Source: Mycetocola lacteus
GTDB lineage: Bacteria; Actinomycetota; Actinomycetes; Actinomycetales; Microbacteriaceae
Length of the DNA: 64,000 nucleotides
Direction of reading: 5' to 3'
Assembly: GCF_003667575.1 (NCBI RefSeq)
Contig: NZ_RCUY01000013.1
Coordinates: forward strand, 1 to 64,000
Under the pieces are notes generated by a model. The model saw only the letters and a program-made list of their open reading frames with translations, was not told where the DNA came from and made no database searches. Below, in pieces: positions 27,099 through 36,330 of the stretch. The position numbers were made by a program, and so were the translations under genes. Each line of letters opens with the position of its first letter. The first letter of the stretch is position 1.

Positions 27099-27127
27099 AT
27101 CTAACCGCATAGACTAAGCGGTTAGAT
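27099..27127. promoter_or_regulatory. LacI-type operator
   Basis: An inverted repeat with arms ATCTAACCGC and GCGGTTAGAT around 9 bp lies between the divergent binding-protein and LacI genes. A further TCTAACCG half-site lies at 27201-27208, just before the regulator. Binding would control both directions. Confidence 0.65.
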
Positions 27128-27228
27128 GACCCTACCGCGCGGGCGACGCGCATGCAAGCGGATCCCGACTCCCGTGAGCAGCCGCGCTAGGATCGTGATA
27201 TCTAACCGAGTAGAAACAGGGGTGCCCC

Positions 27229-28236
27229 GTGGCCACAGGCAGGGACGTAGCGCAGCTCGCGGGAACCTCCACCGCGGTCGTCTCCTACGTGTTCAACAAC
27301 GGCCCGCGCAATGTCTCCCCGGAGACTCGGGAGCGCGTGCTCGCCGCCGCCGCGGAGCTGAACTACCAGCCCAACGCGCTCGCCCGCGCACTCAGCGCCG
27401 GTAAAACCTCCTCGATCGGGCTGATCGTGCCCAACATCGCCAACCCCTACTTCGGCGAGCTGGCCCGGGCCCTGGAGGATGCGGCCCTCGCCCACAACCA
27501 CCTGCTGATCATCGCCGACTCCGCCGGAAACCCCGAGCAGGAAACCCGGCACTGCGCGTCCTTCCTCGGCCGCCGGGTCGACGGGGTGATCCTGGTTTCA
27601 CTCTTCGATAACCCCGATCTCAGCGCATTCCGCCGCGAGAATGTGCCGGTTCTGGTGCTGCACCCGATCGATCACGCACACGGGGTCAGCTCGCTCACCA
27701 TCGATTACGAGGCCGCCGCCCGGGACGCCACCGCCCACCTGCTGGACCACGGCTACGACAGCATCGGCATGCTCAACGGGCTGGGCGAAACCGCCGGTGC
27801 CCAGCAGCACCGCGCGGGCTTTGAGGCCGCGCTGGCCCGGCATGCCGAGCGCAATCCGGGAGTCACCGTGCGCGCCGAGGAGCGTCCGGCCGAGATCTCC
27901 CGCGCCGCCGCGGCCCGGATCGCGACCGCCTGGCTGGCCGAGCCCGACCGTCCGCGCGCGATCTACTCAACCACCGATGAGCAGGCCTTCGGGGTGCTCT
28001 ATGCGGCACACGTCAACGGGCTGCGGGTACCCGAGGACCTGGCGATCGTCGGATTCGACGGCACCGAGCAGACCGAGTTCGCGGTGCCCCCGCTCACCAC
28101 GATCGCCCAGCCGATCCGGCAGATTTCCAACCGGGCCATCGAGCTTCTGGTCCGCTATGTCCCCGACTCCCCGGTCCACGAGCTGTTTGCCTACACGCTC
28201 ACCCGGCGCTCCTCCTGCGGGTGCGAGCCGAGCTAG
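27229..28236 (+). CDS. LacI-family repressor of the nucleoside-uptake operon
   Basis: A 335-residue LacI/GalR protein with N-terminal helix-turn-helix (RDVAQLAGTSTAVVSYVFNN), hinge around ALARALSAGKT and a periplasmic-binding-like effector domain. The start is a GTG with an AGGGG stretch upstream. Divergent position and the shared palindromes make it the probable regulator of the ABC/nucleoside hydrolase operon. Confidence 0.9.
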   Translation: MATGRDVAQLAGTSTAVVSYVFNNGPRNVSPETRERVLAAAAELNYQPNALARALSAGKTSSIGLIVPNIANPYFGELARALEDAALAHNHLLIIADSAGNPEQETRHCASFLGRRVDGVILVSLFDNPDLSAFRRENVPVLVLHPIDHAHGVSSLTIDYEAAARDATAHLLDHGYDSIGMLNGLGETAGAQQHRAGFEAALARHAERNPGVTVRAEERPAEISRAAAARIATAWLAEPDRPRAIYSTTDEQAFGVLYAAHVNGLRVPEDLAIVGFDGTEQTEFAVPPLTTIAQPIRQISNRAIELLVRYVPDSPVHELFAYTLTRRSSCGCEPS

Positions 28237-28243
28237 CCCGAAA

Positions 28244-29020
28244 CTAGCGCTTCATCTTCAGCTCGCCCTTGGCGACCTTATGCGGGGCGGCCTGGGCGAC
28301 CGGCTTGACCGTGAGGTGGTCGATGTTGACGTGGCCGGGCAGTTCGACCGCGTGCACGATGGCCTCGGCGATATCCTCGGCGCTCAGCGGGTTGGGCACC
28401 TCGGCGTAGACCGCGTCGGCGCGGGCCTGGTCGCCGCCGAAGCGCACCAGCGAGAACTCCTCGGTGTGGACCATGCCCGGGGCGATCTCGATCACTCGGA
28501 TCGGCTCGCCGGAGAGTTCCAGACGCAGCACGTCCAGCAGCGCACGCTCGGCAAACTTGGCCGCGTTGTAGCCGCCACCACCCTCATAGGCGGTGTGTCC
28601 GGCAATCGAGGTCACCCCGACGATCGAGGCGGTCTCACCGGCCGCGGTGCTGCGGCGCATGGTGGGCAGCAGGGCCGAGATGACCCGCTTGGTGCCCAGC
28701 ACGTTGATGTCGAACATCTTCTGCCAGTCCTCGACCGAGGACTCCTCGATACTGGCCAGTCCGAACGCGCCCCCGGCATTGTTGATCAGGATCTGTACGC
28801 CGCCGTTTGAGCGCACGTATTCGGCGAGCGCCGCCACATCGTCCTCCGAGGTGAGGTCGGCCGCAAACACGTCGGCACCGGTGCGCTTGGCCAGCTCGGT
28901 GAGCTTATCGGCACGGCGGGCCACTCCGAGCACCTCGTATCCCTTTTCACGGAACAGGGCGACGGTTGCCGCCCCGATTCCCGAGCTTGCTCCGGTTACC
29001 ACTACGCGCTGTGAAGTCAT
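28244..29020 (-). CDS. Short-chain dehydrogenase/reductase (YdfG-like)
   Basis: A 258-residue SDR with TGASSGIGAAT, NNAGG, a VTSIAG serine and YNAAK for the Tyr-Lys pair. The pattern resembles the YdfG group acting on 3-hydroxy acids such as serine. TACTCT lies 6 nt before the ATG (minus strand, 29032-29027), indicating a leaderless transcript. Confidence 0.87.
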   Translation of the reverse strand: MTSQRVVVTGASSGIGAATVALFREKGYEVLGVARRADKLTELAKRTGADVFAADLTSEDDVAALAEYVRSNGGVQILINNAGGAFGLASIEESSVEDWQKMFDINVLGTKRVISALLPTMRRSTAAGETASIVGVTSIAGHTAYEGGGGYNAAKFAERALLDVLRLELSGEPIRVIEIAPGMVHTEEFSLVRFGGDQARADAVYAEVPNPLSAEDIAEAIVHAVELPGHVNIDHLTVKPVAQAAPHKVAKGELKMKR

Positions 29021-29313
29021 GAGAATAGAGTACGCCCGCCGGGGTCAAAACACCGATCCTGCAAGGATGCTCGAATCCGCCGGACACACCCCCGACGGAC
29101 CCCCACACACGATAGTGTTTCGGTGGGCGAATCACCCCGCACCCGCGTCCCCGACACAATCGCCGGATGCGGACACCGTGTCCCCCAGTCTCCGCGCATG
29201 ACGTCGTGTGTCGGTCGGGGGTTCCCTCGGGCGGCGGGTTCGGTTTAGCCTCAACCCACTTCTACTTTTTCGATCAGCCCGATCGCCACAGTTTCCGACC
29301 CGTGAGGACAACC

Positions 29314-30642
29314 ATGACCGATGCAGCAAACGCCGCCAACTGGCGGTTTGAGACCAAGCAGATCCACGCCGGTGCCGCACCCGACCCGGTAACCGGTGCC
29401 CGCGCCACCCCCATCTACCAGACCACCAGCTACGTGTTCCGCGATGCCCAGCACGCCCAGAACCTGTTCAGCCTGGCCGAGCCGGGCAACATCTACACCC
29501 GCATCCAGAACCCCACCCAGGACGTGGTTGAGCAGCGCCTCGCCGCCCTCGAGGGTGGATCGGGTGCCCTGCTGGTTGCCTCGGGTCAGGCCGCCACCAC
29601 CAACGCGGTTCTCAACATTGCCCAGGCGGGCGACCACATCGTGTCCTCCTCCTCCATCTACGGTGGAACCTTCAACCTCTTCAAGTACACCCTGGCGAAG
29701 CTCGGCATCGAGACCACCTTCGTGATCAACCAGGACGACCCCGAGGAGTGGCGTCGCGCCATCCGCCCGAACACCAAGCTGCTCTTTGCCGAGACCATCG
29801 GTAACCCGCAGATCAACGTGCTCGACATCCGCGGCGTCTCGGACATCGCTCACGCCGCCGGCGTTCCGCTGGTGGTGGACAACACCATCGCGACCCCGTA
29901 CCTGATCCGCCCCTTCGAGCACGGTGCGGACATCGTGGTGCACTCGGCCACCAAGTTCCTTGGCGGTCACGGGACCGTCGTGGGTGGCGCGATCATCGAC
30001 GGTGGCCGCTTCGAGTGGTCGAAGAACGCCGAGCGTTTCCCCGGCCTGACCACCCCGGATGAGTCCTACCACGGCATCACCTACTCGGAGGCCGTGGGCG
30101 ACGCGGTGGCCTACATCATCAAGGCCCGCGTGCAGCTGCTGCGCGACATCGGTGCGGCGATCTCGCCGAACAGCGCCTGGCAGCTGCTGCAGGGCATCGA
30201 GACCCTGTCGCTGCGGATCGAGCGTCACGTATCCAACGCTCAGCAGATCGCCGAGTGGCTGGAGAACAACCCGGATGTGGCCTCGGTCAACTACTCGGGT
30301 CTGCCCTCAAGCCCCTGGTATGCCTCGGCCAACCGCTACGCCCCCAAGGGTGTCGGCGCGGTGCTCTCCTTCGAGCTCAAGGGCGGCGTGGACGCGGGTC
30401 GTGCACTCGTGGACAACCTCTCGCTGTTCTCGCACCTCGCCAACATCGGTGACGTGCGCTCGCTGGTGATCCACCCGGCCTCCACCACTCACGCGCAGCT
30501 GAGCCCCGAGGCCCAGCTCGCCGCCGGTGTGACCCCGGGTCTCGTGCGCCTCTCGCTCGGCCTGGAAAACATCGACGACATCAAGGCCGACCTCGAGGTG
30601 GGTCTGGCCGCGGCTCGTGCGCTGGTGCTCTCGCGCGCCTAG
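29314..30642 (+). CDS. metY: O-acetylhomoserine sulfhydrylase
   Basis: A 442-residue PLP enzyme making homocysteine from O-acetylhomoserine and sulfide (direct sulfhydrylation). The PLP lysine is K214 in [19 protein letters not shown] and [12 protein letters not shown] fit the OAH sulfhydrylase subgroup rather than cystathionine enzymes. The ATG has GAGGA five bases upstream. The substrate is made by MetX, encoded 1.1 kb downstream. The 290-bp leader holds no SAM riboswitch that I recognise. Confidence 0.93.
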   Translation: MTDAANAANWRFETKQIHAGAAPDPVTGARATPIYQTTSYVFRDAQHAQNLFSLAEPGNIYTRIQNPTQDVVEQRLAALEGGSGALLVASGQAATTNAVLNIAQAGDHIVSSSSIYGGTFNLFKYTLAKLGIETTFVINQDDPEEWRRAIRPNTKLLFAETIGNPQINVLDIRGVSDIAHAAGVPLVVDNTIATPYLIRPFEHGADIVVHSATKFLGGHGTVVGGAIIDGGRFEWSKNAERFPGLTTPDESYHGITYSEAVGDAVAYIIKARVQLLRDIGAAISPNSAWQLLQGIETLSLRIERHVSNAQQIAEWLENNPDVASVNYSGLPSSPWYASANRYAPKGVGAVLSFELKGGVDAGRALVDNLSLFSHLANIGDVRSLVIHPASTTHAQLSPEAQLAAGVTPGLVRLSLGLENIDDIKADLEVGLAAARALVLSRA

Positions 30643-30655
30643 CCTGCACACACAC

Positions 30656-30687
30656 AACCGGCCGGATGCATCAGCATCCGGCCGGTT
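30656..30687 (+). terminator. Rho-independent terminator of metY
   Basis: A perfect 14-bp stem (30656-30669 with 30674-30687) with a 4-nt loop is followed by a T-rich TTGTGTTG. It also serves the converging gene. Confidence 0.88.
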
Positions 30688-30728
30688 TTGTGTTGCGTGA
30701 GACTGGGCGTTCCGAAGACTCGTCCAGG

Positions 30729-31598
30729 CTAGGCGTGGCTCGGGGCGGGGGCGAGCGGTGCCGGTGTGGGCTCGGCCGAGTCCAACACAAAGGAGATGTC
30801 GGCCCGGGCCGGCCACTCGGGCTCACCCAGCATCGGCTCCTCGTACATGCCGTTGGGGTCATCGATCAGCTCGGTGACCAGGCGGCGCATGCGGCCATCT
30901 TCGATCTCCAGGCTGGCCTCAACCGGGATCCCGTAGGAGCGGAAGCGCGCCTTGACCGGGAAGACGAAGGTGTGCGGGACCGCGCGCGGGGCGCTCTCGT
31001 CCACGCTCAGGATGACGGTGTCCCCACCATCCACGCCGAGCAGCGGGATGGTTTCGCGAGCCACCGTGAGCTGGGAGCGCAGGGCCTTGGAGGAGTGGTC
31101 GGCGGTGAACTCCAGCATCCCGGCGATCACATCATAGGCACCGGCCTCAAGTTCCACCGTGTGTTCGGGGTGCTCATCGTGGGCGGTGATGGTCATGGTG
31201 TCGCGCATGTCCACGGCGCTGGCCGCAAGCGAGAGAGCACCGGTGGCACCCGCCAACAGGAGGCGCGGATTGCGCACGCGCCGGGTGACCAGGGCGCTCA
31301 TCACGGCGGCGTCCATCTTCTCGCCAACCTCGGCGAAGGCCATGGTGGCGCCGGCGGCACCGACGGAGACGCCGAGCCGGGCCAGAGGGTTACGGGCGAG
31401 GCCATCTTCACGGCCGAGGCTCACCCAGGTGAGCACACCGGTGGTAACGCCGAGTCCGGCGCGAAGGGCAAGTCGGCCTGCTGGGGAGCGCTTGGCCGGG
31501 TCGATCAGGGTCAGGGCACCAAGAATTCCGGCCGCCGCCAGCGCATGCTGGGGCGAGGTGGGATCCATCAGTCGACGAAGGAATCGGGGCTGCTGCAT
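30729..31598 (-). CDS. Uncharacterised membrane-associated protein
   Basis: A 289-residue protein I do not recognise. The first half has three to four moderately hydrophobic Ala/Gly-rich segments; the second half is soluble, with beta-rich repeats such as HTFVFPVKARFRSYGIPVEAS, and a Pro/Ala tail. TAGACT (minus strand, 31610-31605) lies 6 nt before the ATG, giving a leaderless start. It sits between metY and metX but on the opposite strand. Confidence 0.65.
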   Translation of the reverse strand: MQQPRFLRRLMDPTSPQHALAAAGILGALTLIDPAKRSPAGRLALRAGLGVTTGVLTWVSLGREDGLARNPLARLGVSVGAAGATMAFAEVGEKMDAAVMSALVTRRVRNPRLLLAGATGALSLAASAVDMRDTMTITAHDEHPEHTVELEAGAYDVIAGMLEFTADHSSKALRSQLTVARETIPLLGVDGGDTVILSVDESAPRAVPHTFVFPVKARFRSYGIPVEASLEIEDGRMRRLVTELIDDPNGMYEEPMLGEPEWPARADISFVLDSAEPTPAPLAPAPSHA

Positions 31599-31720
31599 GC
31601 GCTTAGTCTAGCCCCGGTTCCAGATTCGGGCGTGCGCGCGGAGGGAACGCCCAGTTCTGACCGGTGGTCGGTGCGTCATATCCGCCCCGCACGCCCGGTT
31701 ATTTTCTCAGTTCCGTTCGG

Positions 31721-31742
31721 ATGCGACGTCACAATGTCGCAT
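31721..31742. promoter_or_regulatory. Inverted repeat upstream of metX
   Basis: ATGCGAC and GTCGCAT arms separated by 8 bp lie 30 bp before the metX start, close to its promoter. This is a candidate site for a methionine or sulfur regulator. No matching site was seen before metY. Confidence 0.45.
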
Positions 31743-31771
31743 TGATTCCGGGAAGCGGCCACAATGGGGGC

Positions 31772-32983
31772 ATGGACTGGCAGACACCCGAAGAATCCGT
31801 GCCCTCGAGTATGATCACCGAGGATCTGGCACGGGCGCTCATGGGTAAGCCTCCGGCAACGGGGGCGTGGCGTGACGGGGATAAGCCCGGCAACCGTCAG
31901 TTCGCGGGCCTGGGTGCCTTTGAGCCCGAGCGCGGTGGCCGGCTGCCGTTTGTGCGCATCGCCTATGAGACCTTTGGGGAGCTCTCCCCCGAGCGCGATA
32001 ACGCGATTCTGATCATTCACGCCTTTACCGGAGACAGCCACGTGCGCGGTGAGGCCGGCCCGGGCCACTACACCGCGGGCTGGTGGTCGGAGCTGGTGGG
32101 TCCGGGCCTTGCCATCGACACCGACCGCTATCACGTCGTGGTGCCCAACATCCTCGGCGGTTGCCAGGGGTCCACCGGCCCCGCATCCTTCGCCCCCGAC
32201 GGCCGTGAGTGGGGTGAGCGTTTTCCCTATCTGACCGTGCGTGATCAGGTGCGCGCGCAGGCGCTGCTCGCCGACCACCTGGGCATCGAGCGCTGGAACG
32301 CGGTAATCGGCGGTTCGATGGGCGGCATGCACGCGATCGAGTGGGGTGTCACCCATCCCGAACGCGTGGCCCGGCTCGCGGTCCTCGCAGCCCCCGCGGC
32401 GATCAGCGCCGACCAGATCGGTTCAAACCTCACCCAGCTGCAGGCGATCACGATGGATCCGGGCTGGGCACAGGGCCGCTACTACGATGCCGATGACGGC
32501 GAGGGTCCGCACGCGGGCCTCGCGCTGGCCCGGCGCATCGCGATGCTCAGCTACCGAGCACCGGACGAGCTCAACGCGCGCTTTGACCGGATCTGGCAGT
32601 CCTCGATCAGCCCGCTGGGTGATGGTGGCCGCTTCGCGCTGGAATCGTACCTGGATTTCCACGGCAATAAGTTCACCCGCCGCTTCGATGCCAACTCCTA
32701 TCTGACCCTGCTGCAGGCGATGAACTCTCACGACGTGGGCCGGGATCGCGGCGGCGTCGAGGCGGCCCTGGCGCGGGTCACCGCACCCACGCTGGTCCTG
32801 GGCATCGATTCGGACCGGTTGTTCCCGGTGGAAACCCAGCATCGAATCGCCGCCGGAGTCCCGCGGGCACTCGATGGGGATACCGCCACCGTGATCAACT
32901 CGATCTACGGCCACGACGGCTTCCTGATCGAGTTTCCCGCGGTGGGCGCGGCCATCACGCGACTGTTATCCACTGAGCCCTAA
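31772..32983 (+). CDS. metX: Homoserine O-acetyltransferase
   Basis: A 403-residue alpha/beta-hydrolase-fold enzyme acetylating homoserine with acetyl-CoA. The nucleophile is S182 in GGSMGGMHAIEW; the catalytic Asp is in GIDSDRLFP and the His in YGHDGFL. The ATG at 31772 follows a CACAAT hexamer by 6 nt, again leaderless-like; the open frame extends upstream without support. It supplies the substrate of MetY. Confidence 0.93.
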   Translation: MDWQTPEESVPSSMITEDLARALMGKPPATGAWRDGDKPGNRQFAGLGAFEPERGGRLPFVRIAYETFGELSPERDNAILIIHAFTGDSHVRGEAGPGHYTAGWWSELVGPGLAIDTDRYHVVVPNILGGCQGSTGPASFAPDGREWGERFPYLTVRDQVRAQALLADHLGIERWNAVIGGSMGGMHAIEWGVTHPERVARLAVLAAPAAISADQIGSNLTQLQAITMDPGWAQGRYYDADDGEGPHAGLALARRIAMLSYRAPDELNARFDRIWQSSISPLGDGGRFALESYLDFHGNKFTRRFDANSYLTLLQAMNSHDVGRDRGGVEAALARVTAPTLVLGIDSDRLFPVETQHRIAAGVPRALDGDTATVINSIYGHDGFLIEFPAVGAAITRLLSTEP

Positions 32984-32993
32984 ACTGCCAGGT

Positions 32994-34259
32994 ATGGACC
33001 CCGAGGACGCGACCACCCCCGAGCTGCCCGGTCGGCACCTGGGGCGGGCACCGCGCCGCTCCCCCGCGCTGGGACTCAGCGAGGCCGACCACTCACGCTT
33101 CCTCTGGCAGCGGGCCCGGCTGCTCTCGGGCACCACCCTGTCCTTCGCGATCGCCGCCGAGCTCACCGTACTCCTCGCGGTTTTTGCCCCCGGCGCGATG
33201 ACCACCACCGGGCTCGGGATCACCCTGTCGCTGATCCTGATGCACCTCGCCGCACACGTCATGCTCGCCGGACGCCCCAGCATGTTCCGCGTGCTCACCG
33301 CCTTTGGGCTGGGCCAGGCGGTGATGCTCGTGCTGTGGAACGATCCGGCAGGCAAATCCGCGGTGGCAACCATCACCGCGGTCATCGCCATCGCCGGATG
33401 GGGGCTGGGATCAGTGGCCACGATTCTGGTGTCCACCCGCGGGGAGACCCTGATCCTCGCCGGGCTCTTCGCCGCAACCCTGGCGCACCTGATGATCGCC
33501 CTGCACGCGATGCAAACCAGCGTGTTTGCCCCGCTCGTACTGGTGCTGGGTTCCTGGGCGGTGTCACTCGCCTTTGGGATCTGGCTCAATCAAACCTTCC
33601 CACGCATCATGCGTCGCATCTCAGGCATCGGCGGGGCCTACCTGGCCGAGCGTCAGGGCAGCGAGCGTGAGGCTCAGCGGCACCGGGATGCCCGACTGCT
33701 GCACGACACGGTCCTGGCCACGCTGACGCTGCTGGCCCACTCGGGACGCGGAGTGGACGAGAACGCCCTGCGCGCCCAGGCGGCCTCGGATGGCAAGCTG
33801 CTGGAGCGCCTGCGCACCGGCGAGGAGGTGCACCCCCAGGCCTCGGGCGACTACCTCCTGACCACCACCGAAGCCTCGGCCCCCGACTATGAGCTCAAGC
33901 TGCTGCGCGAACGCTTCGAACGGGCAGGCCTCACCGTCTCTATCCACGGCAGCGCAAACCTCTCCGCCTACACCCACAGCGGTCAGGCGATCCTGCTGGC
34001 CCTCGCCGAAGCCCTGGAAAACGTGCGCCGCCACGCGGGAGTGTCCACCGCCGATGTGACCCTGAGCGAGACCGACACCGTGGTGCGCGCCGTGGTCACC
34101 GACAGCGGTGTCGGATTTGACCCCAATGCCGAGCGCGATCCGAACCGACTGGGCATGTCCGAGTCGATCATCGGCCGCGTGGGTGAGGTGGGCGGAACCG
34201 CACGGGTGTTCAGCGCACCGGGTGCCGGCACCACCATCATGCTGGAGGTCCCGCGATGA
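32994..34259 (+). CDS. Sensor histidine kinase (NarL-partner type)
   Basis: A 421-residue kinase with four to six N-terminal helices, a HisKA_3-type dimerisation region with the phospho-acceptor in RLLHDTVLATL and a C-terminal ATPase domain (N-box EALENVRRHAG, then DSGVGFD). The signal sensed is unknown. TAAACT (32981-32986) lies 7 nt before the ATG and includes the metX stop codon. The gene ends in an ATGA that begins the mini-ORF ladder leading to the membrane protein and response regulator. Confidence 0.88.
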   Translation: MDPEDATTPELPGRHLGRAPRRSPALGLSEADHSRFLWQRARLLSGTTLSFAIAAELTVLLAVFAPGAMTTTGLGITLSLILMHLAAHVMLAGRPSMFRVLTAFGLGQAVMLVLWNDPAGKSAVATITAVIAIAGWGLGSVATILVSTRGETLILAGLFAATLAHLMIALHAMQTSVFAPLVLVLGSWAVSLAFGIWLNQTFPRIMRRISGIGGAYLAERQGSEREAQRHRDARLLHDTVLATLTLLAHSGRGVDENALRAQAASDGKLLERLRTGEEVHPQASGDYLLTTTEASAPDYELKLLRERFERAGLTVSIHGSANLSAYTHSGQAILLALAEALENVRRHAGVSTADVTLSETDTVVRAVVTDSGVGFDPNAERDPNRLGMSESIIGRVGEVGGTARVFSAPGAGTTIMLEVPR

Positions 34260-34318
34260 ACCAGCGCAGCCACCACAACACGCACGGCACCACCACCACG
34301 CCGGAGGTCCCGCGATGA
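34256..34318 (+). CDS. 20-codon coupled mini-ORF (copy 1)
   Basis: ATG at 34256 overlaps the kinase stop (ATGA) and the frame ends at 34318, where TGA overlaps the next ATG. It encodes MNQRSHHNTHGTTTTPEVPR. GGAGG lies seven bases before the start. It arose by tandem duplication of the kinase/next-gene junction. Whether it is translated for its product or only keeps ribosomes moving is unknown. Confidence 0.45.
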   Translation: MNQRSHHNTHGTTTTPEVPR

Positions 34319-34377
34319 TTCAGCGCAGCCACCACAACACGCACGGCACCACCAGCACGCCGGAGGTCCCGCGATGA
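34315..34377 (+). CDS. 20-codon coupled mini-ORF (copy 2)
   Basis: Second unit of the ladder, encoding MIQRSHHNTHGTTSTPEVPR. It starts in an ATGA with copy 1 and ends in an ATGA with the membrane protein gene at 34374. Its own GGAGG lies seven bases upstream of the start. Confidence 0.45.
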   Translation: MIQRSHHNTHGTTSTPEVPR

Positions 34378-35552
34378 ACCAGCGCGAGAATCATCCCCGG
34401 GCCCCGCGCTCCACCGCGCGGCTCAGTACCGTGCACCTGGGGACCGGTCTGGCCCTCGCGGGCACAATCGTGGTCGCGGTCTCCTACCTGCGCCTGATCG
34501 AATACTGGTCGCGGTATATGGTGTCCCTGCCCACCCGTTTTGCCTGGATCCTCCTGGGCTGCGTGGTGGTGGGTACCGTGCTACACCTGCGTAAGACATC
34601 GGCGCGTCTGGGGCCGGTAGCCTTCCGCGTGATCGTGACCCTGCTGCTCAGTGCGGCCGCCCTGGACTTTGCCGGGGTCTGGGATATCGCCGACAACCCG
34701 GTCTATCCCACCGCCGCGGTGGCCGTGGGCGGGGTGCTGGTGGCGATGACCACGCTGCGTCCCACCGGCGAGATGATCCTGCCCGGAGCACTCCTGACCG
34801 CGGGATTCGCGTTTCTCCTGATCATCCAAACCGCCTATGAACCTCACCGCAGCCCTCCCGAGGGCGTGATGATGGTGTTTGCGCTGGTGCCGCTGGCGAT
34901 CGCGATCACCATCGTCGGCACGTATCGCCGGATGGTGACCCAGGCCCTCGACCGGGTACTGCTGCAGGCCACGATCGAGCTACCCACCTACGGCCCCGGC
35001 TCGGGCACCTCGGCCGGACTGACCGCGCTGGACCGCGAAGTAGAGGAGATGTTTGCGCGGATCGCCGACGGTACCCTGACCCTGCCCCTCGATCCCGAAC
35101 ATGCCAAGCGCGCGGGTGAGCTGGCCACCGAACTGCGTGCACACCTGATCGCCGGACACCAGCAAACCTGGCTCGCCCACGCGATCTCCGAGTCCGCGGT
35201 TTTGGCCGGTCGGCTAAATGTTATCGATCCGCAACGTTTGGCCGCGAAGCTCAATCGAGAACAGCGCGACGGGCTGCTGTCGGCACTCTGGCTGCTCGCC
35301 GTGACCGATGGTGACACCGATCCGAGGGCCACGATCGAGTTCCGCGATGAGGCCCCGGATGCGCCTCAGATCACATTTGTCATCATTATTGATGTGGATG
35401 GATTGACACGTTTGGAAATTGAACCGGCGACGTGGCCCGGTTTGGACCGTGTCGGACGCTATGGTGTTAGCAATACCGTTACCGGAGTTCAGATATCCGT
35501 GCGGGTGGCAAACCCTGTCTTGGGGACGACGAGAGGAAGCTATGAGCCGTGA
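34374..35552 (+). CDS. Membrane protein of the two-component locus
   Basis: A 392-residue protein with five to six N-terminal helices (about residues 20-185) and a soluble C-terminal half (about 190-392) arranged like a degenerate kinase or dimerisation region: it ends in a VGRYGVSNTVTGVQISVRV segment reminiscent of an ATPase-domain end, without clear nucleotide motifs. It lies between the kinase and its response regulator and overlaps the regulator by 11 bp, so it may be an accessory or pseudo-kinase of the same system. Confidence 0.6.
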   Translation: MNQRENHPRAPRSTARLSTVHLGTGLALAGTIVVAVSYLRLIEYWSRYMVSLPTRFAWILLGCVVVGTVLHLRKTSARLGPVAFRVIVTLLLSAAALDFAGVWDIADNPVYPTAAVAVGGVLVAMTTLRPTGEMILPGALLTAGFAFLLIIQTAYEPHRSPPEGVMMVFALVPLAIAITIVGTYRRMVTQALDRVLLQATIELPTYGPGSGTSAGLTALDREVEEMFARIADGTLTLPLDPEHAKRAGELATELRAHLIAGHQQTWLAHAISESAVLAGRLNVIDPQRLAAKLNREQRDGLLSALWLLAVTDGDTDPRATIEFRDEAPDAPQITFVIIIDVDGLTRLEIEPATWPGLDRVGRYGVSNTVTGVQISVRVANPVLGTTRGSYEP

Positions 35553-36192
35553 AGACGCTCACATTCGGTTGGCGATCATTGACGATCACCGGATGCTCTT
35601 ATCGGCCCTGACCGAGTGGATTCGCGCCGCCGCCGAAGACATCGTCCCGGTGGCCGCCGTGGCAACCTGGCCCGACCTGCTGGGCCACCCCGAATTCCCG
35701 GTAGATGTGGTTCTGCTGGACCTGGACCTCAAGGACAACATCCCGATCTCGCTGAAGATCGCGACCCTCAACACCACCGGCGTTCGCACCGTGCTGATGA
35801 GCACCTACTCCGAGCCCGCCGTGGTTCGAGAGGCCCTCGCCGCCGGCGCCATGGGCTACCTGGCTAAGAGCGAGGATGCCACGATGATTGTGGAGGCGAT
35901 CCGCGCGGCTAACCGCGGCGAGAACTTCGTCTCCGCCGAACTCGAGGGTGCCCTGAACAACACCGCCCAGGGTGGTGCCCCCAAGCTCAGCGCACAGGAG
36001 CGTCGCGTGATGGCGCTGTACGCCTCCGGCGAGCCGGTCAAGTCCGTCGCCTTCGAGCTGAGCATCTCCGAAGAGACCGCCAAGAGCTACCTCAAGCGCA
36101 TCCGCGAGAAGTATCGCGGTGCCGGACACGACGTGGGCACCAAGGTTGCGCTGCGCAAGCGCGCAATCATCGACGGCATCATCGTCGACTAG
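35542..36192 (+). CDS. LuxR/NarL-family response regulator
   Basis: A 216-residue regulator: receiver domain with acidic pair D14-D15 and phospho-acceptor D60 in VVLLDLDLKD, then a C-terminal LuxR-type helix-turn-helix (SAQERRVMALYASGEPVKSV, ISEETAKSYLKRIREKY). GAGGAAG precedes the ATG at 35542, which lies inside the end of the previous gene. Partner of the kinase at 32994. Confidence 0.9.
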   Translation: MSREDAHIRLAIIDDHRMLLSALTEWIRAAAEDIVPVAAVATWPDLLGHPEFPVDVVLLDLDLKDNIPISLKIATLNTTGVRTVLMSTYSEPAVVREALAAGAMGYLAKSEDATMIVEAIRAANRGENFVSAELEGALNNTAQGGAPKLSAQERRVMALYASGEPVKSVAFELSISEETAKSYLKRIREKYRGAGHDVGTKVALRKRAIIDGIIVD

Positions 36193-36201
36193 TACGCACA
36201 C

Positions 36202-36235
36202 AAATGGCCCCGTCTTTCGACGGGGCCATTTTTGC
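36202..36235 (+). terminator. Rho-independent terminator of the two-component operon
   Basis: A 13-bp stem (36202-36214 with 36219-36231), TTTC loop and a short T-run, 10 bp after the stop codon. Confidence 0.9.
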
Positions 36236-36238
36236 TGC

Positions 36239-36303
36239 CTCACGAACGATAGTCGCGCTCACGCAGAGTGCCAGACTGCCGTCTCACGAACGATGGTCGC
36301 GCT
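36239..36303. repeat. Short direct repeat
   Basis: CTCACGAACGATRGTCGCGCT occurs at 36239-36259 and 36283-36303, 44 bp apart, between the terminator and the stop of the converging MFS gene. No function is evident. Confidence 0.7.
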
Positions 36304-36330
36304 TAGGCAGGAGACGGTGCCGCTCTGGCG

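Larger units (their letters stand above)
34256..34378 (+). repeat. 59-bp tandem repeat at an operon junction
   Basis: Units run from the ATG at 34256 to 34314 and from 34315 to 34373, nearly identical; a third, partial match is the true start of the next gene at 34374. Each carries GGAGG, ATGA and the first codons of the downstream gene. Confidence 0.93.

Noticed and set aside
29033..29313. SAM riboswitch upstream of metY
   Set aside because: No conserved SAM-I or SAM-IV core was recognisable; the region only shows small GC-rich dyads such as GGACACCGTGTCC.
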